This document shows, piece after piece, positions 14,065-21,253 of a stretch of 21,253 bases of DNA (positions are counted from its first letter, which is position 1; each line of letters begins with the position of its first letter). This DNA is from SCUN01 sp964343975 (GTDB taxonomy: Bacteria; Acidobacteriota; Vicinamibacteria; Vicinamibacterales; SCN-69-37), in contig CAYFLU010000042.1 in assembly GCA_964343975.1 (NCBI GenBank), positions 1 through 21,253 of the forward strand, given 5' to 3'. Under the pieces are notes generated by a model that made no database searches, had not been told where the DNA came from, and saw nothing but the letters and a program-made list of their open reading frames with translations. The translations under genes were made by a program, and so were the position numbers.

Positions 14065-15951
14065 ATGACACAGCGCAATCGCGCACAACTCAACGTGTCC
14101 GTGGGTTTGCTCGTGGCTTTGACGTACGCCACGCCGGCGCTTGCGCAGCAACGCGCGCCGATTGGTGCGACGCCCTCCGCCAAGAAACCTGAATTGCAAC
14201 TCGCGTCGGTCGGCAGCGGCAAGGTGCAGGGCACCGTACGCGACGACCGTGGGCAGGTGGTTGACGGCGTTCGCATTTCCGCCGTCGGTACAACCATCGC
14301 TGTGGCGTGGACGGATCGATCCGGCCACTTCTCCATGTCTTTGCCGTCGGGCGAGTACGTCATGCGCGCGCAGCGCGACGGCTACGCGTCATCCCAGGGC
14401 GACATCGTCCGCGTGCGCGCGAGCAGCTCCATCGACAAGGCCATCACCATGGCGCGTCAGGCCAATGCGCGCCCGGTGATGGTGGCTGGTATCGCAGGAA
14501 GTCCGGCCGTGGCCAGTGCCATCGACACGGACCCGGATCACCCGCACGACGAAACCGCGTGGCGGTTGCGTCATCTGAAGCGGCCGGTTTTGCGCGACAT
14601 TGGCGGCGCCGCGGCTGACGCCGCGCGTGCCCAGAATTTCAAACCGTCGACCAAGAATTTCTTCGACTGGGCCGTGACGAACTCGGCGCGGTTGGCGACG
14701 TCGTTCTTCAGCCAGAGCCTCACCGGGCAGGTGAATTTCGTGACCACGAGTGCGGTGGATGCGCAACTCGGGTGGTCGCAGGCCGCGCCGCGCAACGTCG
14801 CGTATCTGGCGCTGAGCGCGCCGATCGGGACGGTGGGCGACTGGCACGTGCGCGGCTCGATGGCCACGAGCGATCTGTCCTCGTGGAACATGCTCGGGGA
14901 GTTCGTGGCGCGCCCCACGCGGACGCACGCGTTCTCGCTCGGGATGGCCTACAGCACGCAGACCTACGCGGATCCCGCGCAGGTGGCCTTTTCCGCTGAT
15001 GGCGCGACGACGCGATCGGTGGGCGGCGTGTATGCGTCGGACCGCTGGCGCGCGGCGGAGAATCTCGAGTTTGCCTACGGCGTGCGGTGGGATCGCTATT
15101 CATACATCGCGAATTCCCCAAACCTGATCAGTCCGAATGCCGGTGTGCGCGTGCGGGTGAATCGCACGTTGTCGCTGATCGGAGAAGCGGCGCAGCGCAT
15201 GGTGGCGCCCGGGAGTACGGAGTTCCAGCCGCCGACGGTGGCCGGGCCGTGGTTGCCGCCCGAGCGCACGTTCTCCTCGTTGTCACCGACGGGACGTTTC
15301 CGTGCGGAGCGCGTGCGCCACTTCGAATTGGGAGCGGAGCAGGCCCTCGGTCGTTCGGGTCAGGTGTCTCTGCGACGGTTCCGTCAGGACATCGATGATC
15401 AGACGGCCACGATCTTCGGTCTCGATGTCGATGGCTCATTGTGGGCTGCGGGGCATTACAACGTCGCGTCGATGGGGGCCGCCACGATTGATGGGTGGTC
15501 AGTGAAAGCGGCCGGCGCTGTGTCGTCGCGCGTGTCCGGGAGTATCGAGTATTCAATCGGGCGGGCCCAGTGGACCCCGGGGGGCAGCGCGCGCCGAGTG
15601 GAACTGGTCGCGCCGTCCGCGGTTCGTCGGGGCGCCGAGCAGATCCAGGACCTGACGACCTCGCTGGATGTCGCCATTCCCGGGCCTGAGACGCGAGTTT
15701 CTGTTGTCTACCGCGTCGACACGTCGTTCAGCCGCCCGAGTCCCCAGGCCGCGCCCGGCACCGGCGCGCGCTTCAACATGCAGATCAATCAGGCGCTGCC
15801 ATTCCAGCCGCTGCGCGGTGGTCGGCTCGAAGTGCTCGTGGCGGTCAGCAACCTCTTCCGTGATCTACGCCAGCCCGGCTCGTTCTTCGATGAGTTGCTG
15901 ACGGTGTCGCCGCCGACCCGATTGCTCGGTGGAGTCCAGCTGCGGTTCTGA
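14065..15951 (+). CDS. Secreted outer-membrane barrel protein with carboxypeptidase-regulatory-like domain (TonB-receptor-like, no plug)
   Basis: This 628-residue protein has a clear signal peptide (hydrophobic VSVGLLVALTYA, cleavage after ALA at about 27). A carboxypeptidase-regulatory-like beta-sandwich follows (about 52-128: GKVQGTVRDDRGQVVDGVRIS, TDRSGHFSMSLPSGEYVMRAQRDGY). From about 190 to the end it alternates short amphipathic strands and turns as in TonB-dependent receptor barrels, closing with NLFRDLRQPGSFFDE and the C-terminal LLGGVQLRF, with the terminal Phe recognised by the BAM machinery. No TonB box or plug domain (PF07715-like) is visible between the sandwich and the barrel. 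The barrel may hence be a non-transporting relative or a short member of the Oar-like group. A promoter and GGAGG are close upstream, and a strong hairpin follows the stop. The product and ligand are unknown. Confidence 0.8.
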   Translation: MTQRNRAQLNVSVGLLVALTYATPALAQQRAPIGATPSAKKPELQLASVGSGKVQGTVRDDRGQVVDGVRISAVGTTIAVAWTDRSGHFSMSLPSGEYVMRAQRDGYASSQGDIVRVRASSSIDKAITMARQANARPVMVAGIAGSPAVASAIDTDPDHPHDETAWRLRHLKRPVLRDIGGAAADAARAQNFKPSTKNFFDWAVTNSARLATSFFSQSLTGQVNFVTTSAVDAQLGWSQAAPRNVAYLALSAPIGTVGDWHVRGSMATSDLSSWNMLGEFVARPTRTHAFSLGMAYSTQTYADPAQVAFSADGATTRSVGGVYASDRWRAAENLEFAYGVRWDRYSYIANSPNLISPNAGVRVRVNRTLSLIGEAAQRMVAPGSTEFQPPTVAGPWLPPERTFSSLSPTGRFRAERVRHFELGAEQALGRSGQVSLRRFRQDIDDQTATIFGLDVDGSLWAAGHYNVASMGAATIDGWSVKAAGAVSSRVSGSIEYSIGRAQWTPGGSARRVELVAPSAVRRGAEQIQDLTTSLDVAIPGPETRVSVVYRVDTSFSRPSPQAAPGTGARFNMQINQALPFQPLRGGRLEVLVAVSNLFRDLRQPGSFFDELLTVSPPTRLLGGVQLRF

Positions 15952-15955
15952 CCTC

Positions 15956-15986
15956 CAAGCCGCTGGACTCGTTGTCCAGTGGCTTG
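15956..15986 (+). terminator. Strong hairpin, likely terminator, after the barrel-protein gene
   Basis: CAAGCCGCTGGAC (15956-15968) pairs with GTCCAGTGGCTTG (15974-15986) across a 5-base loop: 13 pairs with one G-T. It starts 5 bases after the TGA at 15949-15951. The downstream run is only AATTT, so termination may need help from Rho, or the hairpin may protect the 3' end. Confidence 0.6.
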
Positions 15987-16112
15987 AATTTGCCGAGGTC
16001 AACGATCTGTCTCATTCCCGTAAACTACTGATGCATCGATCTTTGTGTGCCTGCTGCTTTTCGGGAATCGGGAATGGGCTTTGCTATCTGACATAAGGAT
16101 TCAACTGATCCC
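15987..16112 (+). other. Upstream region of the two-component operon, with a long-loop inverted repeat
   Basis: CATTCCCG (16013-16020) is exactly complementary to CGGGAATG (16069-16076). The right arm is part of a 7-base tandem (CGGGAAT at 16062-16068, then CGGGAATG). Between the arms lies TGATGCATCGATC. The spacing would suit a DNA-binding dimer with two sites or a long RNA stem. No clear -35/-10 pair is visible. An AAGGA at 16095-16099 is 13 bases from the kinase ATG, longer than ideal. Confidence 0.35.
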
Positions 16113-18977
16113 ATGAACGTGCCGTCCCGTCCACTCCGCCCGCTTCTTCGCGTCGCCCTGCCCATGGCGATCGCGATCGCGTTGGTGTGTCTGGCCGTGC
16201 TGAACGTGGCGCTGTTCCACCGGTTCAACGCCGAAGAGCGGGAAGACGGCGTGTTGTGGCAGCCGCGCGGCGCCGATGTGGTGGCGGCCGAAGTGGCCCC
16301 GAACTCGGCTGCCGAGCGCGCCGGCATCCGTGCGGGCGATGTGCTCTTGGCCATCGATCAGCAGGAGGTCCGCAGCCGGGCGGATGTGACGGCGCACCTG
16401 CACGCCGCGTCCGGGCCGGTGACTTATCAGCTGCTCCGCGAGTCGGAACGCAGCGTGGTCCCGCTCGTCCTGCAGCCACTGCCGTCGGTCAATCACGCGC
16501 TCTACTACGCGCCGCTTGCGGCGGTCGGGATCTTCACGCTCATCGTGGGCGCATCGGTCCGGTTGCGGCGGCCGACCGACCAGGCCACGCTGCATTTCTT
16601 CTGGTTGACGGTGGCGTTTTTCGGCGGCCTCGCCTTCCGCGAAACCGGTGAATTCAACCCGCGCGACTGGTTCTTCTATTGGGCCGACGCGACGGCGTGG
16701 TTGGCGCTGCCCGGCCTGTTCGTGCATTTCGCGCTCGTGTTCCCCGACCGCCCGAATGCCTGGGTGCGCACCGATCGCGGGCGGACGCTGCTGTGGCTCG
16801 TCTACGTGCCGGCCCTGCTGCTGGCCGGCGCGCGTGTGTCGTTGCTCTGGCCGGGCGTGGCCAGTGCGTGGACCGCGCAGATGCTCGAGCGGCTCGATGC
16901 GTTCGACATCGCATACCTCTCGCTGGCGCTCGTCGCGGGGCTCGGCATCATGTTGCGCGCGCTCGGCCGACTGCGGTCGGTGACCGCCCGGCGCCAGCTC
17001 CGTTGGATTGTCTGGGGCTCGGCGGTCGGGGCCGCGCCGTTCGTCCTCGCGTACGGCCTGCCGTACGCCATCGGCCGAACGATTCCGGGTGGGGAATGGG
17101 CCGCGCTGCTCCTCGGCGTGATTCCGCTGTCGTTTGCCGCCGCCGTGGTGCGCTACCGGCTCACCGACGTCGAAGTCATCATCAAGCGCGGGTTGGCCGT
17201 CGCGTCGGTCGGCTTGGGCCTCGTCATCATCTACTACGGCGCGATGCTGTTCGCCGGGTTCGTGTTCCGCACGAACGCCGACGAGAACAACGTCATGGCG
17301 CTGCTCGCCACGCTCCTCGTCGCCGTCGTGGCGCCGTGGTTGTGGCGGACGATGCAGACCGCACTCGATCGCTTGTATTACCGTGAGCGGTACGACTACC
17401 GGCGCGCGCTCGTGACCTTTGCGCGAGAGCTGAACAGCGATCTGGATCTCGATCGCCTCAGCTCGCGTCTCGTCGATCGCGTCCGCGACACGCTGGCCAC
17501 TGACAAACTCGCGCTCTTTCTTGAGGATCCGGCGCAGCCCGACGGCGACTTCGTGCCGGTCGCGGCCGCGGGATTTACCGACGAACCGGCACCGCGCATT
17601 TCGCGGACCTCGGCCCTTGGCGAACGCCTGCTGGCCGGCCACACCAGCGTGATCGACGATGCGATCTTCAGCCGGCGATTCTCGGGTGAAGAGGCGCTCT
17701 ACTGGCGCGAGACCGGACTCGATTGTTTCGTGCCTTGCGTCTCCAAGGACGTCACGATCGCCATTCTCGGCGTCGGCCGTCGCGCACAGGCCGAACCGTT
17801 GTCGAGCGAAGACATGGCGCTGCTGGGCGCCGTGGCGGCGCAGGCGGCCACCGCGATCGAGAACGCACGTCTGTACGGCGCGCTTCGGGCCAAGGCCGAC
17901 GAAGTCGAGCGACTCCGCCAGTTCAGCGACAGCGTGGTCGAGTCGTTGAGCGATGGTCTGCTCGTCGTCGACCTCGACGACCGCGTCGTCCGATGGAATT
18001 CCCGCCTCGAGGATCTGCTGGGGCTGGAGCGCGGACGCGTGATCGGCCGCCGCCTGTCGACTTTGTTCGACACGCCGTTCCTCGATTCGGTATACGACGC
18101 GCGGCGTCAGACGGCCGGCTCGGCCACGCTCTACCGCGTGCCGCTGACGGTGCAGCAGCGCAGCCTGCTCGTGAACGTCGGTGTCGCGCCGTTCCGGACC
18201 CCTGATGGCGTGACCGCCGGCTCGATCATCATGCTGGAAGACGTCACGGATCGCGCGAACCTCGAAGAGCAGCTGCGGTTGTCGGAGAAGATGGCGGCGA
18301 TCGGCCTGCTCGCCGCCGGCGTGGCCCACGAGGTGAACACGCCGCTCACCGGGATCTCCAGCTTCACGCAGATGCTGCTGGAGCGGTCATCGCCGGATGA
18401 TCCCAATACCCAGTTGCTGGAGAAGATCGAGCGCCAGACCTTCCGCGCCGCCAAGATCGTCAACAGCTTGCTCAATCTCGCCCGGCCGTCACAGGGTGAG
18501 GCCAGCCTCGTTGACGTGAACGTGATCGTCAACGACGTGCTTTCGCTCCTCGAGCACCAGTTCCGGAACAGCCGCATCCAGGTGCGCAAGGAACTCGCGC
18601 CGTCGGGCTTGTTTGTGAAGGGCGTCGAGTATAAGTTGCAGCAAGTGTTCCTCAACCTACTGCTCAATGCGCGCGATGCCATGCCCCGCGGCGGGTGGCT
18701 CACGTTGGTGACGCGGGTCGATGCCCGCGGAGCCGTCGTCGAGGTCTCCGACACCGGCACGGGCATCCCGACGGAACATCTGGCCCGGATTTACGACCCG
18801 TTCTTCACGACCAAGTCTGATGGTCACGGCACGGGTCTGGGGCTGTCGGTCACCTACGGCATCGTGCAAGAGCATGGCGGTACTCTCACGTGCGATTCGA
18901 TGGTTGGTCACGGGACGCGCTTTACGCTGACGCTCCCGGTGGCTGCGGTCCGCGCGTCGGAGGCGGTCGCCCACTGA
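16113..18977 (+). CDS. Membrane sensor histidine kinase: PDZ, multi-TM, GAF, PAS, HisKA, HATPase
   Basis: This 954-residue NtrB-like kinase signals to the regulator encoded next. TM1 is at about 13-35. A PDZ domain follows (about 52-118: VVAAEVAPNSAAERAGIRAGDVLLAIDQQEV) and by topology should be outside the membrane. About eight or nine further TM helices lie between 130 and 412. A GAF-type domain is at about 430-590, ending in the helix AAQAATAIENARLYGAL. A PAS domain is at about 602-715 (SDGLLVVDLDDRVVRWNSRLEDLLG). HisKA has GVAHEVNTPLTG with phospho-acceptor His739. HATPase has the N box LNLLLNARDAM (about 847-857), G1 DTGTGIP (880-886), F box YDPFFTTK and G2 GHGTGLGL (904-911). All catalytic motifs are intact. 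Its stop overlaps the next start (TGATG). The stimulus is unknown; the PDZ suggests sensing of protein C-termini or misfolded envelope proteins. Confidence 0.93.
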   Translation: MNVPSRPLRPLLRVALPMAIAIALVCLAVLNVALFHRFNAEEREDGVLWQPRGADVVAAEVAPNSAAERAGIRAGDVLLAIDQQEVRSRADVTAHLHAASGPVTYQLLRESERSVVPLVLQPLPSVNHALYYAPLAAVGIFTLIVGASVRLRRPTDQATLHFFWLTVAFFGGLAFRETGEFNPRDWFFYWADATAWLALPGLFVHFALVFPDRPNAWVRTDRGRTLLWLVYVPALLLAGARVSLLWPGVASAWTAQMLERLDAFDIAYLSLALVAGLGIMLRALGRLRSVTARRQLRWIVWGSAVGAAPFVLAYGLPYAIGRTIPGGEWAALLLGVIPLSFAAAVVRYRLTDVEVIIKRGLAVASVGLGLVIIYYGAMLFAGFVFRTNADENNVMALLATLLVAVVAPWLWRTMQTALDRLYYRERYDYRRALVTFARELNSDLDLDRLSSRLVDRVRDTLATDKLALFLEDPAQPDGDFVPVAAAGFTDEPAPRISRTSALGERLLAGHTSVIDDAIFSRRFSGEEALYWRETGLDCFVPCVSKDVTIAILGVGRRAQAEPLSSEDMALLGAVAAQAATAIENARLYGALRAKADEVERLRQFSDSVVESLSDGLLVVDLDDRVVRWNSRLEDLLGLERGRVIGRRLSTLFDTPFLDSVYDARRQTAGSATLYRVPLTVQQRSLLVNVGVAPFRTPDGVTAGSIIMLEDVTDRANLEEQLRLSEKMAAIGLLAAGVAHEVNTPLTGISSFTQMLLERSSPDDPNTQLLEKIERQTFRAAKIVNSLLNLARPSQGEASLVDVNVIVNDVLSLLEHQFRNSRIQVRKELAPSGLFVKGVEYKLQQVFLNLLLNARDAMPRGGWLTLVTRVDARGAVVEVSDTGTGIPTEHLARIYDPFFTTKSDGHGTGLGLSVTYGIVQEHGGTLTCDSMVGHGTRFTLTLPVAAVRASEAVAH

Positions 18978-20392
18978 TGCCCCGCGCTGCCGGCACCATC
19001 CTCATCATCGACGACGAAGAGATCATCCGGGAGGCGCTTGACGCGCTGCTCTCTGGTGATGGCCACACGGTCAAGACCGCGCCCACGGCGATGGAGGGGC
19101 TCGACCGGCTCCAGTCGGGGTCCTTCGATGCCGTCCTGCTCGACCTGATGCTTCCCGATCGCAACGGTCTCGACGTGCTGGAGGACATCCGGCGCTTCGA
19201 TGAGGACCTGCCCGTGGTCATGGTCACGGCCTACGGCACGATCGACAACGCCGTGACGGCGACCAAGCAGGGCGCCTTCCACTACTTCACGAAGCCGTTC
19301 AAGAACGACGACGTGTTGTTGGTGGTGCGCAACGCGGTCGAGCGCCGCCGGCTCGTGAAGGAGAATCGCGAACTGCGGCACCGGTTGCAGACCGGATCGC
19401 ACCGGTTCGATGAGATCATCGGCGGCAGCCCCAAGATGCGCGAGGTCTTCGACCTCATCTCGCGCGCCGCGCCCAGCCGCACGACCGTGTTGATTCAGGG
19501 CGAGAGCGGCACGGGCAAGGAATTGGTCGCGCGCGCGTTTCATCGCAAGTCGGCGCGCGCCGACAAGGCGTTCATCACGGTCAACTCCGGGAACCTGCCG
19601 CCCGACCTGCTCGAGTCCAACCTCTTCGGGCACGTCAAGGGCGCGTTCACCGGCGCGGTGGCTCCGAAGAAGGGCCTCTTCGAACTCGCCGACAAGGGCA
19701 CGATCTTCTTTGACGAAATCGGCAACATCACGCTCGACACGCAGGCGAAGCTGCTGCGTGTCATTCAGGAGCGCGAGTTCATGCGGCTGGGCGGCATCGA
19801 CACGATCAAGGTGGACGTCCGCATCATCGCCGCCACGAACGTCGATCTGCGCAAGATGGTGGACGACGGCCGGTTCCGCGAGGATCTGTTCTACCGGCTC
19901 AACGTCATCGCCACGGTGCTGCCGTCGTTGCGTGAGCGCAAGGAAGACATTCCGCTCCTCGTGCAGCACTTCCTGCACAAGTACGGCGAGGAGAACAAGA
20001 AGCCGAAGCTGTTTCTCACGGCGCCGGCGCTCGAACGGCTGACGGCGTACGATTGGCCCGGCAATGTTCGCGAACTCGAGAATACGATCGAGCGCGCGGT
20101 GGTGCTCTGCAGTGGCACCGAGATCGGTCCGGACCTCATTCCCGATTCGATCACGGCGTCACCGGCGTTTGAAGTCGCGGACGTCAGCATCCCGGCCGAG
20201 GGCATTCATTTCGACGAGGTCATCTCGACGCATCGCCGCCGCTACATTGAAGCGGCACTCGACGCGAGCGGCGGTGTCCAGAAACGCGCCGCGGAACTGC
20301 TGCACATCAAGCCGACCACGCTCAACGAGATGATCAAGCGTTACGACATCCGTCCCCGCCGCCGGCGCAGCGACGGTGACGGTGACGAATAG
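18977..20392 (+). CDS. Sigma-54-dependent response regulator, NtrC family
   Basis: This 471-residue regulator starts at the ATG of the TGATG overlap with the kinase stop. An earlier in-frame start would run back into the kinase gene and is unlikely, since TILIIDDEE is correctly placed at residues 7-15 from this ATG. The receiver has the acidic pair D12/D13, phospho-acceptor D56 (VLLDLMLPDRNG), the Thr in VTAYGT and K106 (YFTKPF). The AAA+ domain has Walker A GESGTGKE (175-182), GAFTGA (222-227, which contacts sigma-54), Walker B GTIFFDEIG (241-249) and the arginine-finger region FREDLFYRLNV. The Fis-type helix-turn-helix VQKRAAELLHIKPTTLNEMIKRYDI lies near the C-terminus. Phosphorylation by the kinase should trigger oligomerisation and open sigma-54 promoters. 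Targets are not visible in the window. Confidence 0.96.
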   Translation: MPRAAGTILIIDDEEIIREALDALLSGDGHTVKTAPTAMEGLDRLQSGSFDAVLLDLMLPDRNGLDVLEDIRRFDEDLPVVMVTAYGTIDNAVTATKQGAFHYFTKPFKNDDVLLVVRNAVERRRLVKENRELRHRLQTGSHRFDEIIGGSPKMREVFDLISRAAPSRTTVLIQGESGTGKELVARAFHRKSARADKAFITVNSGNLPPDLLESNLFGHVKGAFTGAVAPKKGLFELADKGTIFFDEIGNITLDTQAKLLRVIQEREFMRLGGIDTIKVDVRIIAATNVDLRKMVDDGRFREDLFYRLNVIATVLPSLRERKEDIPLLVQHFLHKYGEENKKPKLFLTAPALERLTAYDWPGNVRELENTIERAVVLCSGTEIGPDLIPDSITASPAFEVADVSIPAEGIHFDEVISTHRRRYIEAALDASGGVQKRAAELLHIKPTTLNEMIKRYDIRPRRRRSDGDGDE

Positions 20393-20395
20393 CCG

Positions 20396-21253
20396 CTAGC
20401 GGCGGCGCCGGTCGTCTCGGCCGCGCCGATCATCCCGGCCGTGGGACCGCTGGCCCTCGCGCTGACCCTCACGATGATGCTCGCGCTGGTGTGACCGCTG
20501 GCCTTCACGCGGCGCTTCGTGGCCCTCTTGCCGCCGCGACTGATGCTGTGGCGCCGAGGCCGATCCCGAACCGCCGCGCAGCCGGGTGAACATGCGCTCG
20601 TATTTCGAGATGATCACGTCCCAGCGGTAGTTGGCGTCGACGTACGCCCGTCCGTTCTCGCCCATGGTGCGGCGGAGGGCGGGATCCTTGAGCAGCAGCT
20701 TCAGGCCTTCCACGAACTCCCACCGATCTGCGTAGAAGAGCCCGGCGTTGCTGCGGCGGCAGTGGTCGACCAGGACCTCCGCGCGCGCGTTGACGAGCAC
20801 CGGCGTGCCGACGGTCATGGCCTCGAGGGCCAGCAGGGACAAGCTCTCGTACGGGGAGGGCACGACGACAACGGTGGCGGCCTGGAGTGCGTGCAGGCGT
20901 TCCTGGTCGGGCAGCAGTCCGGCAAAGCGCACGCGCGGATCATCAGGCAACGGCATGAGCTTGACGCCCATCAGCATCAGCGAGGCGTCGCCCCCCTCAT
21001 GCAGGAAGGTCTGGAAATACTCGAGGAGCTCTTCGCAGCCCTTGCCCGGATCGATGCGGCCGCCGTAGAGCAGGAACGGGCCGTGCATCCGATGGCGGCG
21101 TCGGAAGGCGTTGGCCGGCCCATCGATGTGCGCCGGCAGCGCTTCTCGCGCGGCCTGTGGCGTCACGAGCGAGGCCGCGCTGGTGTCATCGACGTCCGAG
21201 CCCATCCAGGCATCGGGCAACTCCACACCGCAACCCACGACGTCTTCGACGAG
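20396..21253 (-). CDS. Glycosyltransferase family 4 protein, C-terminal part (5' end outside the window), with a basic tail
   Basis: The frame is open to the window edge (LVEDVVGCGVELPDAW at the start), so the N-terminal acceptor-binding domain is missing here. What remains is a GT-B C-terminal domain: LLYGGRIDPGKGCEELLEYF, VRFAGLLPDQERLHALQAATVVVVPSPYESLSLLALEAM with the E-x7-E donor-sugar motif, GTPVLVN, and LLLKDPALRRTMGENGRAYVDANYRWDVIISKYERMF. Such enzymes transfer sugars from nucleotide sugars to lipids or polysaccharides. After about residue 230 of the fragment a tail of roughly 55 residues is almost only Arg, Gln, His, Glu, Gly and Ser. It is unlike the family and probably disordered. 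The gene is convergent with the sigma-54 regulator; stops are 3 bases apart, within a 12-base palindrome (20392-20403). Confidence 0.9.
   Translation of the reverse strand, partial: LVEDVVGCGVELPDAWMGSDVDDTSAASLVTPQAAREALPAHIDGPANAFRRRHRMHGPFLLYGGRIDPGKGCEELLEYFQTFLHEGGDASLMLMGVKLMPLPDDPRVRFAGLLPDQERLHALQAATVVVVPSPYESLSLLALEAMTVGTPVLVNARAEVLVDHCRRSNAGLFYADRWEFVEGLKLLLKDPALRRTMGENGRAYVDANYRWDVIISKYERMFTRLRGGSGSASAPQHQSRRQEGHEAPREGQRSHQREHHREGQREGQRSHGRDDRRGRDDRRRR

Noticed and set aside
16101..18329. A 742-codon minus-strand open frame opposite the histidine kinase
   Set aside because: High GC with G/C in the third position leaves few antisense stops. The product is Arg/His/Asp-rich without domains, and the sense frame has all the kinase motifs.
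18890..18976. An earlier in-frame start for the sigma-54 regulator inside the kinase gene
   Set aside because: It would add 29 residues before the receiver's first strand; the TGATG overlap start places the acidic pair at residues 12-13 as usual.
20392..20403. Perfect 12-base palindrome GCCGCTAGCGGC at the convergent stops of the sigma-54 regulator and the glycosyltransferase
   Set aside because: It has no loop and no T-run, so it is a poor terminator. It largely follows from two abutting TAG stops; the CTAG at 537-540 shows the same effect.

Overview
The window is GC-rich, tightly packed bacterial chromosome. It carries housekeeping genes, an outer-membrane barrel gene with a carboxypeptidase-regulatory-like domain, large multi-domain secreted proteins and a sigma-54 two-component pair. 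This mix suggests a Gram-negative soil or sediment bacterium, perhaps Acidobacteriota (Vicinamibacteria-like). That placement is inference from gene style; no rRNA or other marker gene is present. I saw no tRNA, rRNA, CRISPR array, insertion sequence or phage gene.

Layout. 1-1067: the 3' part of an SDR oxidoreductase gene, convergent with a small methyltransferase-like gene. 1093-5172: a plus-strand run of inositol-3-phosphate synthase, acetyl-CoA synthetase and an unrecognised protein. 5230-5916: a LolD/MacB-type ABC ATPase with no permease beside it. 5917-6135: an AT-richer, hairpin-rich intergenic region. 6136-9497: one very large secreted-protein gene, now spread over three reading frames. 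It runs from signal peptide through an Ig-like domain, MBG-type repeats and two cadherin-like (tandem-95) domains to a C-terminal array of 11 His/Asp/Cys repeats. 9539-11415 (minus): the two ATPases of an oligopeptide/dipeptide importer, without permease or binding protein. 11566-11874: a small unknown protein with a clear promoter. 11896-13953 (minus): enolase followed by 2,3-bisphosphoglycerate-dependent phosphoglycerate mutase, two consecutive glycolytic steps in one operon. 14065-15951: a secreted plug-less TonB-receptor-like barrel. 16113-20392: a membrane histidine kinase with a PDZ domain, translationally coupled to an NtrC-type sigma-54 activator. 20396-21253 (minus): the C-terminal part of a GT4 glycosyltransferase with a very basic tail.

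The most unusual item is the repeat array at 8790-9386. Eleven units of about 15 residues share H-x2-G-D-x-C-x-H-[D/E] with every one of those positions kept, and I do not recognise it as a named domain. It looks like a secreted metal-binding or disulfide-linked module at the end of a cell-surface protein. The same gene shows two sites where a single-base change restores the frame, and one junction where a domain seems to be missing. It is therefore either a decaying gene or a repeat-rich gene that was misassembled.
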